7,937 bases of DNA, from NCBI GenBank assembly GCA_016933985.1, contig JAFGTU010000225.1, positions 1 to 7,937 on the forward strand. Reading direction: 5' to 3'. Origin of the DNA: Sedimentisphaerales bacterium. Its GTDB lineage: Bacteria; Planctomycetota; Phycisphaerae; Sedimentisphaerales; Anaerobacaceae. Positions 1 to 7,581 of this stretch are shown in pieces. The position numbers were made by a program, and so were the translations under genes. Below the pieces are notes generated by a model that did no database searches, was not told the DNA's origin, and saw only the letters and a list, made by a program, of their open reading frames with translations. Numbering within the stretch: position 1 is the stretch's first letter; every line of letters begins with the position of its first letter.

Positions 1-1
1 G

Positions 2-784
2 GAATTCGCCCAGGCGGGCCAGCCCGTCGGCATCGGCCCGATGGCGATGACGTCGGCTACGGCCCCGGGGACATTGGCGGGGACATTGGCCCAGGAGAAT
101 GCGGAGATCCTGGCCGGCGTCGTGGCAGCTCAGCTATTTGCGCCGGGCACGCCGATTACATACGGCGGGATACCGCACATTATGGACCCGCGGACGAGCA
201 TCTGCTCCTTCGGCTCGCCGGAGCAGGGGTTGATGGCTGTGGCGATGGTGCAGATGGCGAGGCACTACGGCTTTCCCGTCTATATAAACGTCGGCCTGAC
301 CGACGCCAAGTTCCCCGACGCCCAGGCAGGCATCGAGAAGGGCACGTCACTGCTGCTCGGCGCTCTGGCCGGGGCCGATACCTTCGGTCACTGCGGTATA
401 TGCGGCACCGACCACGCGGGTAGCCTCGTCTGGCTGTATCTCGATAACGAAGCCGCCGAATACGTCAAGCGGATTGTCCGGGGTTTCAAGGTCGATGAGG
501 AGAAAGTGGCGGCGAATGTTGTCGGCAAGGTCGGCCCGGGCGGCAATTTCTTAGCAGAGGAATATACAGTAAGGCATTTTCGCGAGGAACTCTGGCTGCC
601 CGGCGCGGCCTGGACAAGACAAACCTGGGACGGATGGCAGAGCGAAGGATGCACTTCAATGGCAGACCGCATTGCCTGCGAGGTCAATAATATTCTCCAG
701 AAGCACCGGGTCGAACCAATGGATCAAGACCTGACCCGTGAAATTGACCGTATCGTCGAATGCGCAAAACGCGAGCTTGGATGA
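2..784 (+). CDS. MttB-superfamily corrinoid methyltransferase, non-pyrrolysine type (5' partial)
   Basis: C-terminal 260 residues of a trimethylamine methyltransferase (MttB)-family protein. The frame is open to the left edge; the ATG at 41 is internal (residue 14 of the visible part). Full-length relatives are about 480-500 residues, so roughly the first half is missing. The family moves a methyl group from a methylated amine to a cobalamin-binding corrinoid protein in the cytoplasm. Visible hallmarks are the segment TSATAPGTLAGTLAQENAEI, the motif TDAKFPDAQAG (residues 100-110) and the LDNE motif. In archaeal MttB a pyrrolysine (UAG) sits two residues before the DAK motif; here that place is Leu99 (CTG at 296-298). 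The protein therefore resembles the non-Pyl members, some of which act on glycine betaine or related quaternary amines. The substrate cannot be told. A Cys/His-rich stretch (GHCGICG, residues 129-135) occupies a region that is glycine-rich and Cys-poor in the archaeal MttB I remember. The gene ends in TGA, 51 bp before the kelch gene, and may share a transcript with it. The corrinoid protein and activator are not in view. Confidence 0.92.
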   Translation, partial: EFAQAGQPVGIGPMAMTSATAPGTLAGTLAQENAEILAGVVAAQLFAPGTPITYGGIPHIMDPRTSICSFGSPEQGLMAVAMVQMARHYGFPVYINVGLTDAKFPDAQAGIEKGTSLLLGALAGADTFGHCGICGTDHAGSLVWLYLDNEAAEYVKRIVRGFKVDEEKVAANVVGKVGPGGNFLAEEYTVRHFREELWLPGAAWTRQTWDGWQSEGCTSMADRIACEVNNILQKHRVEPMDQDLTREIDRIVECAKRELG

Positions 785-835
785 AGTACCTGCTTCAACG
801 ACAAAGGAACAAGTTATTCTACTGAAAGGGAAAGA

Positions 836-1903
836 ATGAAAGTCGCAGTGAATCCAATTATGAGCTTGTTTCTAGCGTTGGCGGGCGTGTTCTTGGGTGG
901 CGGCTGCTCGACGATGAGCAGTGAAGAAGCTGAGCAGGCAAAGCTCGATGAGCAAATTGACAAAGCTCAGTGGCGAGTTCTTGCGGATGTGCCCATCGGT
1001 CTGTTCGGTGGCGCCGCCGCCGTAGCCAACGGAAGACTGCATCTGTTCGGCGGGGTAAATATGAATCCGCATACGCCCGAAGGACAAGACAAGGCCGAGG
1101 CAGTCAGTCTCCATCACGTTTACGACCCCGCGACTAATACCTGGACCGAGGCCGCACCAATGCCGGACAAAAAAGGCTGGCCTGCAATCGCCGTCTATAA
1201 GAACAAAATCTACATCTTCGGCGGCGATAACAAAGCCATCGACCGCAGTATGACCACACTATCCTGGGTCTATGACCCGCGTGCAGACAGCTTTAAGGAG
1301 ATAGCTCCCCTGCCGCATCCGCGCTCGTACTGTCACGCGGTGCCCGTGGGCAAATATATCTACATCTTCGGCGCGCGGACGCTCCGCTCGGACGGCAGAG
1401 CCGATAGAACCACCTTTCGCTACGACCCGCGAAAGAGTACCTACAAACGAACGGCGGATCTGCCGGAGGGCGCACGGTTCATTGTTCACGGCAGCTACAA
1501 CAACTGCATCTACGCCGTCCACGGCGAGACGGACCTTGAGACTTATGCCTACGGCGTTCTGAAATATATCGTAGCCGAGAATAAATGGGTCAAGCTCGAT
1601 ATACCGAGGATAGAACAGCGAAAGTGGTACCTCAGCCAACATTCGACGCACGCCGCAATCGGCTCAAAGCTCTTTATACTCGGCGGCTGGAGCAAGGTGA
1701 CGAATACGCGAAGCGATAGGGCGGCGTACTTCGATATGGCCGCCGAGAAATTCGGTCAGGTTGCCCCGATGCCGAAGGGCCGATGCTGCGGCGCCGCGGG
1801 CGTCATAGACAACAAGCTCTACGTCGCCGGCGGATTCTGGCAGTGGGTGGATGATGTCTGCGAATGTAAAGAGACATGGGGATTCCCATTTCCCAAGGAA
1901 TAG
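836..1903 (+). CDS. Kelch-repeat beta-propeller lipoprotein
   Basis: A 355-residue exported protein. The N-terminus has a basic start, a hydrophobic core (residues 8-20) and a lipobox-like GGGC with Cys24, imperfect because the -3 residue is Gly. This suggests a lipoprotein anchored in a membrane. Six kelch-type strands follow at regular spacing: LHLFGGVN (68), IYIFGGDN (125), IYIFGA (175), IYAVHGE (225), LFILGGWS (279) and LYVAGGFW (328). Most are paired with a later strand of the form YDPxxxxWxxxxPMP (96-110, 146-160, 196-210, 244-257, 299-313). The segment WRVLADVPI at 46-54 probably closes the ring with the last strand, giving a six-bladed propeller. Kelch propellers bind proteins or sugars, and some are sialate isomerases or oxidases; no catalytic set is recognised here. 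The ATG at 836 is preceded by an AAAGGG-like purine run, and the stop is TAG. The call of a kelch propeller is firm; the partner or ligand is unknown. Confidence 0.87.
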   Translation: MKVAVNPIMSLFLALAGVFLGGGCSTMSSEEAEQAKLDEQIDKAQWRVLADVPIGLFGGAAAVANGRLHLFGGVNMNPHTPEGQDKAEAVSLHHVYDPATNTWTEAAPMPDKKGWPAIAVYKNKIYIFGGDNKAIDRSMTTLSWVYDPRADSFKEIAPLPHPRSYCHAVPVGKYIYIFGARTLRSDGRADRTTFRYDPRKSTYKRTADLPEGARFIVHGSYNNCIYAVHGETDLETYAYGVLKYIVAENKWVKLDIPRIEQRKWYLSQHSTHAAIGSKLFILGGWSKVTNTRSDRAAYFDMAAEKFGQVAPMPKGRCCGAAGVIDNKLYVAGGFWQWVDDVCECKETWGFPFPKE

Positions 1904-1924
1904 GCGGCCACTATGTGATTGTGC

Positions 1925-1953
1925 TTGACAGAAAAACGCAGCAGTACGATGAT
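1925..1953 (+). promoter_or_regulatory. Sigma70-type promoter-like sequence upstream of the Gfo/Idh gene
   Basis: TTGACA at 1925-1930 is followed by exactly 17 bp and then GATGAT at 1948-1953 (4 of 6 to TATAAT). It lies just after the kelch stop and would give a leader of about 60 nt to the start at 2020. The perfect -35 and exact spacing make this the best promoter candidate in the left half. It implies that the oxidoreductase can be transcribed separately from the two genes before it. This is a pattern match only, and planctomycete promoter consensus is not well known. Confidence 0.5.
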
Positions 1954-2005
1954 TCTCAAGGCTGAATCCCTCATCTTTGTGGGGTATGGCGGTATCCTAT
2001 TCATT

Positions 2006-2011
2006 GAGGAG
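2006..2011 (+). promoter_or_regulatory. Ribosome-binding site that fixes the Gfo/Idh start
   Basis: GAGGAG ends 8 bases before the ATG at 2020 (a second ATG follows directly at 2023). The spacing supports these starts over the later Met codon at residue 13, next to the twin arginines. The Tat signal then has a 14-residue leader before the RR pair. Confidence 0.65.
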
Positions 2012-2019
2012 ATACGAAA

Positions 2020-3375
<1,356 letters not shown>

Positions 3376-3416
3376 CGTCAATAATAAATTCCCTCCGCGT
3401 TGACTCACGTTTTCTG

Positions 3417-3442
3417 TTACCGAAGTCGGGTCGTTGCCTCAG
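3417..3442 (+). repeat. Left terminal inverted repeat (candidate)
   Basis: TTACCG at 3417-3422 and CGTTGCCTCAG at 3432-3442. Both blocks recur in inverted orientation at 5127-5147, in the same order. The 11-bp match alone could occasionally arise by chance over several hundred bases, but the second block in the same order makes this unlikely. Confidence 0.58.
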
Positions 3443-3461
3443 TAAAATGGTGCCAAAAAGT

Positions 3462-3466
3462 GGAGG
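3462..3466 (+). promoter_or_regulatory. Ribosome-binding site of the transposase pseudogene
   Basis: GGAGG, 6 bases before the ATG at 3473. It identifies the original start of the transposase, which is followed by a frame that reaches 5026 apart from the internal stops. Confidence 0.55.
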
Positions 3467-3472
3467 AATACC

Positions 3473-5026
3473 ATGGGCAAGCCAAGGAACTCGGAAACCA
3501 GAATCGAATTGCTTGAAGAAGTACCGCGGCGGGATCGTGAGGCGGCGAAAATGAACAAGAAAAGGAGAAGCGAAGAGGGCGGTGCTCTGACGAGCTAGCA
3601 GCGTAAGAATGGGGGCCGGATGCTCAGAATACCGGGAGATACTCGAGACACGGCGGGGCAAGATAGGCGCGGGAGAAGGCAGCGAGTATATGATGAGGCA
3701 GGCAAGGAAGCTCTGATTGTAATGTGGGAGGCGCCGGATCGAATCTGCGGGAAACGGTTGAAGGAGATCATTCCGGAACTGATGGATGACATGGAACGGC
3801 TTGGACTTCTGAGGATTGATACGGAGGTTAACTGCTGAGGGATGAGGGACAGTGCGGCAACGATTCAACGATTGCTTAAACCAAGCCACAGTGGGGCAAA
3901 AGAACGCAGGAAACGCTGCTGGGCTAAGAAGGGAAGCTAAGAGGTGACTGTTCGCAATTTAGCGGATTGGGGGAAACACGGGACGGAGTACCTGGAAACG
4001 GAGTTGGTTGAGAACTGGCGGATGGCTAGGAGCAGATCATTCATCCACAAAAGTGTGGCCACGGATGTGGGGTCCGGCTGGACGGAATTCGTGCCGATGA
4101 TGGCCAGAGAGAAAACCAGTGTTGTTGAAGGGGGGGAGGTGCATTTCGAACTGATTCCGGGCCCTGGGCTGGGAGGCGATTCGGACAACGAAAGTGAATT
4201 CATAAACGATACGAGCTTGGCCTTCTGCAGGAAGCAGCATGTGGAGTTCACACGTTCTCGGGAATACCACAAGAACGAACAGGCATGGGTAGAGCAGAAG
4301 AATGGAGCTGTTGTTCGCCGATTGGTCGGATATGAGCGGTTTTCGGGGATCGTGGCTGGTCAAGCCTTGGCTCATATTTACCAAGCAGCCCGGCTCTATG
4401 TGAATTACTTCCAGCCGTCATTCAAACTTCGTGGAAAAGAACGGCATGGGGCCAAGGTAAGACGGACCTATGAACAGCCTGCTACGCCTTGTGAGCGGCT
4501 GTTGCGGCATCCCTCAATAGGCGATGAGATTAAAGCCAGACTGAGATCTCAACGTGAGCAGCTTGATCCCGTGAGATTGCTGCATCGCATTCGGGACGGG
4601 CAAGCTGCTTTGGCTGCTTTGGTATCTACCGACGAGTCCCGGCAAGGCCCCGGACGCGAAAGTCTCGATCAATTCCTGGCCCAGTTGCCCCGATTATGGC
4701 GAGCCGGAGAGGTACGACCAACACATCGGGCTCAATCCACCAAGCCGCGGTATTGGCGAACCAGAAGGGGTCCCTTTGAAACGGTCTGGTATGAGGTTCT
4801 TCGCCGGCTGCAAGAGAGCCCGGAGATAACGGCAAAGGAGTTATTCGAACGCTTACAATGTGAGTACCCGGGGCGCTTTGCTGACGGGCAACTACGGACA
4901 CTTCAGCGTCGTGTTCGAGAATGGCGACAGGTTATGGCAAGAAAGCTCGTGTATACCTGTATAGATGAACCGGCCGAGGGAGAGAAAAGTGAGGTCGTCG
5001 GTTCGGGTGGTGTGCAATGGAAATAA
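3473..5026 (+). pseudogene. DDE integrase-core transposase, three in-frame stop codons, no frameshift
   Basis: One frame of 518 codons. From the ATG at 3473 it runs through RIELLEEVPRRDREAAK, is stopped by TAG at 3596-3598, and continues with a helix-turn-helix-like segment (YDEAGKEALIVMWEAPDRIC; GKRLKEIIPEL). It is stopped again by TGA at 3836-3838, then SAATIQRLLKP, then TAA at 3938-3940. After that an open 360-codon stretch carries the integrase core and C-terminus. Recalled family members read TGYHRKYAIRLL, SAATIDRLLRP, FADWD, DSDNGSEFIN, VEQKNWSVVRRLVGY and GQLRTLQRRVKEWR. The remnants match these nearly without gaps, which places the TAG at a Tyr codon. The second acidic motif (DSDNESEF, 4178-4201) and the last Glu (VEQKN, codon 4292) persist. 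The first Asp of the triad seems to be Glu (GAG 4001-4003), and the usual Gly after DSDN is Glu. It is presumably inactive in transposition; whether the open part from GTG 3944 is translated is unknown. Confidence 0.86.
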
Positions 5027-5052
5027 GGCCGGATCGTTTTTTGCGATTTTAC

Positions 5053-5072
5053 GCCGCCCCCATGGGGGCGGC
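5053..5072. repeat. Perfect 20-bp palindrome
   Basis: GCCGCCCCCATGGGGGCGGC is identical to its own reverse complement. It lies 27 bp after the transposase stop and inside the presumed IS. It is preceded on the + strand by T-runs (5037-5042, 5047-5050) but not followed by one on either strand, so it is not a standard intrinsic terminator. It could be a site for a dimeric protein or part of the transposon end. Confidence 0.75.
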
Positions 5073-5086
5073 CCTCCTCTGAGGTA

Positions 5087-5115
5087 TTGACCTACTCATT
5101 GGTTCTGGCTATGGT
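5087..5115 (+). promoter_or_regulatory. Weak outward promoter-like sequence in the IS right end
   Basis: TTGACC (5087-5092), 17-bp spacer, TATGGT (5110-5115). It points out of the element towards the 3' end of the GH99 gene, and no + strand gene follows. The match is moderate and may be fortuitous. Confidence 0.22.
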
Positions 5116-5126
5116 AACATTCGTAG

Positions 5127-5147
5127 CTGAGGCAACGGGAACGGTAA
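5127..5147 (-). repeat. Right terminal inverted repeat (candidate)
   Basis: CTGAGGCAACG at 5127-5137 and CGGTAA at 5142-5147 are the exact reverse complements of the two blocks at 3432-3442 and 3417-3422. The gap between the blocks is 4 bp here and 9 bp on the left, so one end may have gained or lost 5 bp. Confidence 0.58.
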
Positions 5148-5342
5148 GAATAATTGTCGCTGATCACAAGCCATTGCCGTGCTCGCTGGATCCTTAGGGT
5201 TGACAATAGCATCCCCCATACAGGCCGGAGCAATATCCCGACGTGAGTTCGGGCATTATGGTAACAGAGAGATGTTTAGGGCGCTCCGGACTTGTTGTCC
5301 GATTTCTGCTCCGATAAACTGCTCAAGCGGCGTTTTTTGCGC

Positions 5343-5371
5343 TTGACACGGGGTTTCGGCACACCTATTTT
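5343..5371 (+). promoter_or_regulatory. Sigma70-type promoter-like sequence antisense to the GH99 3' end
   Basis: TTGACA (5343-5348), exactly 17 bp, TATTTT (5366-5371). The -35 overlaps the right arm of the CAAGCG/CGCTTG hairpin. The only sequence downstream on this strand is the reverse of the GH99 gene, so a transcript would be antisense to its LamG part. This is a pattern match only. Confidence 0.33.
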
Positions 5372-5439
5372 CACCGAAATTGCTGTGGGTGGAGACATTT
5401 CGGAGACATGCGATTGAGTGCTAAGGTTGCGCCTGAGCC

Positions 5440-7347
5440 CTATGGTGCGATTGCCTGCTCATAGATCCGAATGTCGCTGAGAAGGCCCGCCCAGAAACTC
5501 GCAGGAGCAAGGTCTTTGGCGGCGCCGAAATAGAGGACGCCTGTAGCACCGGCCAAGCCCGGCAGGGATGTGGCGTCTCTTTCAACTTCGGCCGAGTCAA
5601 CCATGAGAATACGGCATGACCCATCCCAAACAAGACCGATCTCATGCCAATTTCCATCAGTGACAAGGCAATCTGAGATTAATGCGGTGCCTCCACGTCC
5701 CGGATGTCGCAAGTCCGTCATTAGTCGCCCGGAGGCATCCGTGGCAAGCCAGCTTCGCCCGAATCCGAAGCCGTCGGTCTGCGAGATAAGTACGCGTCCT
5801 GGCGAGTCTCCTTTAGCCCACATGAATACACTGAATGGGCCGATCCCAGGGTCCAACACGAAGTCCGTGCTGACATAATCGTCATTCCCATCGAGTTCAA
5901 GAGCCCCGCTTGACTCTCGGGCTTGCGGCATCCAGGAAGGCCCTCCATTGAGCAGCCCGTTATAGATGCCCGAACTGTCGTACGCTATATCACCCTCGGT
6001 TTCGTTCAGTCTCCACCGGGCAATCGCGCAATCCTTCAACCAGTTCATGTTCAGCAGCAGCAGATCGCGCATATCGACATCGCCCATCCTGTCTATGTCA
6101 GCCTGCTCGCACCAGTCATTTCCCTCGTTGCACGGACTTTCGAGCCAATGGTCGGCTACGGCGGAAAAATCAGCAAAGTTCGATGTGCAGTCGTTATCCA
6201 ACTCGGCACTTCGCAGGAATGTAGTCTCTTGTCTGAGAATGTCGAGGTAGAGAGTCCCATAGTCAGAATATGAATCACCTTGCGTGTACTCAACACCTGT
6301 CGCCGAATCGTCATCGCTCGTTTCGACGCCTGTTCCCACCGTCGCCTCTATCTGCGTATCCTCGTGCCACTCGTTGAACGATGTGATCAAGAGCATATTC
6401 CTGGCCTGCGGATCGACTCTCGGCACCACAACATCGCGAAGCATGGTTCTGAATAAATCCCCCTCGAACGAAATAAATTCATCCTCGAGATATCGCGGCG
6501 CTCCGGTATGCCCGGATCGGACACCCCTGTCGTTAAACCCAGGCGATGCGAAGGGGACCAATCCAACGCCGACGCTGTTGGCGGCATTTCTCGCATCGCT
6601 CAGTATAAGACCTAAACGGCTAAGGGCCGCCCGTGTCGAGCCCAAAGGACGCAACGACTGACCATAGACATCATAGGCAGTCACGGCATCCCATTTCGTA
6701 GCATAGCTCGACCGGTAGTACCTGCCAAAGACATCATCCGCAACAATATACAGCGCCGGAAACCTGCTACGCAGATCGGCCAGTGCCGAGTCCCCTTGCC
6801 CTCGAAAATATTCTCGCGTCAAGTAAATGAAGACTACGGGTCGCCCGTCAATCTTAAGGTAATGTGGATTGCCGAAGAAATTTTCCTGCAGATAACTGAA
6901 ATCCGGCACAAGGTTCGAGTAGTCCGGATCCGAAAAAGAACCCAGTCGCCCCACGGATTCGTACAGGATCACATATTTCAGGTTGCCGGCCAAGGCATGA
7001 GGCAGGATGTTATTTCTGATGACATTGTCCTCATAACTGCCCGGTCCCCACCAACTGCAGGCCCAAAAGTCAATATTCCCTCGAAGGCTCTGTTGTATAT
7101 GGTTCTCAATCACAGCCGGGTCGGCATTGTTGTAATGGCCAAGGGCCGGCGCCTGTTTGGGCACAAGGTGATCACGAAGGGTATCGTCGAACCCGTGTCC
7201 GCCTGCCCCGGGTCCGTGCCACGGATAGTAATATACACCTACCATGATATCCATAGGCGGCATTACCCGTGCTCCGCATGGCGGCGCCGATATGAGTATC
7301 AACACGGGCGCCAAGATGATCAGAGTATCGACGTGCTTTCTTCCCAC
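5440..7347 (-). CDS. Secreted GH99/GH71-like glycoside hydrolase with dockerin-like and LamG modules
   Basis: A 635-residue exported enzyme. Start is GTG at 7347: an in-frame stop lies six codons upstream with no ATG between, and a signal peptide follows (hydrophobic core TLIILAPVLILIS, likely cut near residues 25-27). Residues about 34-380 form a GH99-like (beta/alpha)8 domain, with GVYYYPWHG (37-45), FWACSWWG (94-101), GRPVVFIYL (168-176) and TSFNEWHEDTQIE (322-334). Glu326 and Glu329 have the i, i+3 spacing of the two catalytic glutamates of family GH99 endo-alpha-mannosidases/mannanases. Residues about 384-440 hold two dockerin-like repeats, each ending in WL (FADFSAVADHWL; DIDRMGDVDMRDLLLL...NWL). 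A LamG/concanavalin-like jelly roll fills 441-635. The enzyme likely cleaves an alpha-linked glycan outside the cytoplasm, with the C-terminal modules binding glycan or surface. Substrate is inferred, not shown; GH71 is an alternative family. No sorting signal is seen at the C-terminus. Confidence 0.9.
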   Translation of the reverse strand: MGRKHVDTLIILAPVLILISAPPCGARVMPPMDIMVGVYYYPWHGPGAGGHGFDDTLRDHLVPKQAPALGHYNNADPAVIENHIQQSLRGNIDFWACSWWGPGSYEDNVIRNNILPHALAGNLKYVILYESVGRLGSFSDPDYSNLVPDFSYLQENFFGNPHYLKIDGRPVVFIYLTREYFRGQGDSALADLRSRFPALYIVADDVFGRYYRSSYATKWDAVTAYDVYGQSLRPLGSTRAALSRLGLILSDARNAANSVGVGLVPFASPGFNDRGVRSGHTGAPRYLEDEFISFEGDLFRTMLRDVVVPRVDPQARNMLLITSFNEWHEDTQIEATVGTGVETSDDDSATGVEYTQGDSYSDYGTLYLDILRQETTFLRSAELDNDCTSNFADFSAVADHWLESPCNEGNDWCEQADIDRMGDVDMRDLLLLNMNWLKDCAIARWRLNETEGDIAYDSSGIYNGLLNGGPSWMPQARESSGALELDGNDDYVSTDFVLDPGIGPFSVFMWAKGDSPGRVLISQTDGFGFGRSWLATDASGRLMTDLRHPGRGGTALISDCLVTDGNWHEIGLVWDGSCRILMVDSAEVERDATSLPGLAGATGVLYFGAAKDLAPASFWAGLLSDIRIYEQAIAP

Positions 7348-7403
7348 TGTTGATTTCTCATTTCACTTCATTTCCAATTTTCCTGAATACATTGTTGATA
7401 TTC

Positions 7404-7432
7404 ATTGTACGGGCGAGTGCCGCCCGGAGCAA
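7404..7432 (-). promoter_or_regulatory. Promoter-like sequence with operator-like palindrome in the spacer, upstream of GH99 gene
   Basis: On the - strand: TTGCTC (7432-7427; 3 of 6 to the -35 consensus), a 17-bp spacer, and TACAAT (7409-7404; 5 of 6 to the -10). The spacer is exactly an inverted repeat, CGGGCG-GCACT-CGCCCG (7426-7410). A leader of about 50 nt would follow before the GTG start. A weak -35 with a palindrome filling the spacer suggests control by a dimeric regulator, or a stem in the DNA. This is inference from pattern only. Confidence 0.42.
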
Positions 7433-7439
7433 AAGTTGC

Positions 7440-7493
7440 TTAATCGTTTACGGCAGATTTACGATTGTTTGAATCCTTGCGACATTTCTCCAT
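7440..7493 (-). CDS. Possible 17-residue leader peptide
   Basis: ATG at 7493 is preceded 8 bases upstream by AAGGAGG (7508-7502), the strongest Shine-Dalgarno match in the window. The ORF is 17 codons, MEKCRKDSNNRKSAVND, basic and polar, and ends in TAA 8 bases before the -35-like hexamer of the GH99 promoter candidate. A second ATG 6 bases upstream is in the same frame. It could be a short regulatory or leader peptide, the stump of a lost gene, or chance. Confidence 0.2.
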   Translation of the reverse strand: MEKCRKDSNNRKSAVND

Positions 7494-7581
7494 AGGCATG
7501 GCCTCCTTACCTGTTTTTGCTATTGGCCTGCGGTACGACCAACGGAGCCATGGCTCGGGCGTGCAAACCGCCCGGTCAGGT

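Larger units (their letters stand above)
3417..5147 (+). mobile_element. Decayed insertion sequence with integrase-core transposase
   Basis: An element of about 1.73 kb, bounded by a split inverted repeat and filled by a single transposase reading frame with three internal stops. The left end reads TTACCG, 9 bp, CGTTGCCTCAG; the right end read inward gives TTACCG, 4 bp, CGTTGCCTCAG. It separates the + strand oxidoreductase from the - strand glycosidase. No convincing target-site duplication is visible, and the unequal spacing between the two matching blocks means the exact outer ends are uncertain. The size and one-gene layout fit an IS. The family is best described as ISNCY-like / IS481-like on the recalled form of its transposase. 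Confidence 0.62.
5027..5439. other. 413-bp gene-free region between the pseudogene and the GH99 gene
   Basis: No reading frame with a recognisable product on either strand. It holds the right end of the presumed IS (to 5147), a perfect 20-bp palindrome, and a series of short hairpins: CCCGA/TCGGG at 5237-5253, CGGAC/GTCCG at 5287-5301 and CAAGCG/CGCTTG at 5324-5345. It also has the 11-bp direct repeat CGTTTTTTGCG at 5035 and 5331, promoter-like sequences on the + strand, and a short tandem repeat at 5391-5409. The GH99 gene ends (TAG) at 5440 and reads towards this region, but no stem followed by a U-run in the right orientation is seen. Confidence 0.7.

Noticed and set aside
782..797. TGAAG/CTTCA hairpin at the end of the methyltransferase gene
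   Set aside because: The stem has only 5 AT-rich pairs and no T-run, too weak to call a terminator.
3380..3385. AATAAT at 3380 and 5149 as a target-site duplication
   Set aside because: It is short and AT-rich, and lies 32 bp outside the left repeat but directly beside the right one, so it does not flank the element symmetrically.
3596..3598. Internal TAG as a pyrrolysine codon
   Set aside because: The same frame also has TGA and TAA, TAG ends three other genes here, and the MttB-like enzyme has Leu at the Pyl site.
3620..3838. 72-residue ORF and the 360-residue ORF from 3944 as two separate genes
   Set aside because: They are in the same frame, joined by coding-like sequence with family motifs, so they are pieces of one broken transposase.
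5260..5268. GGTAACAGA as an alternative right end of the IS
   Set aside because: It matches TCTGTTACC at 3413-3421 over 9 bp, but no second block accompanies it, and the 11-bp plus 6-bp pair at 5127-5147 is the better match.
5027..5439. tRNA, structured RNA or CRISPR array in the gene-free region
   Set aside because: No cloverleaf, no regularly spaced repeats and no known RNA core was seen; only short unrelated hairpins are present.
6796..7353. 185-residue + strand frame
   Set aside because: It is antisense to the catalytic domain of the GH99-like gene and has no domain of its own.
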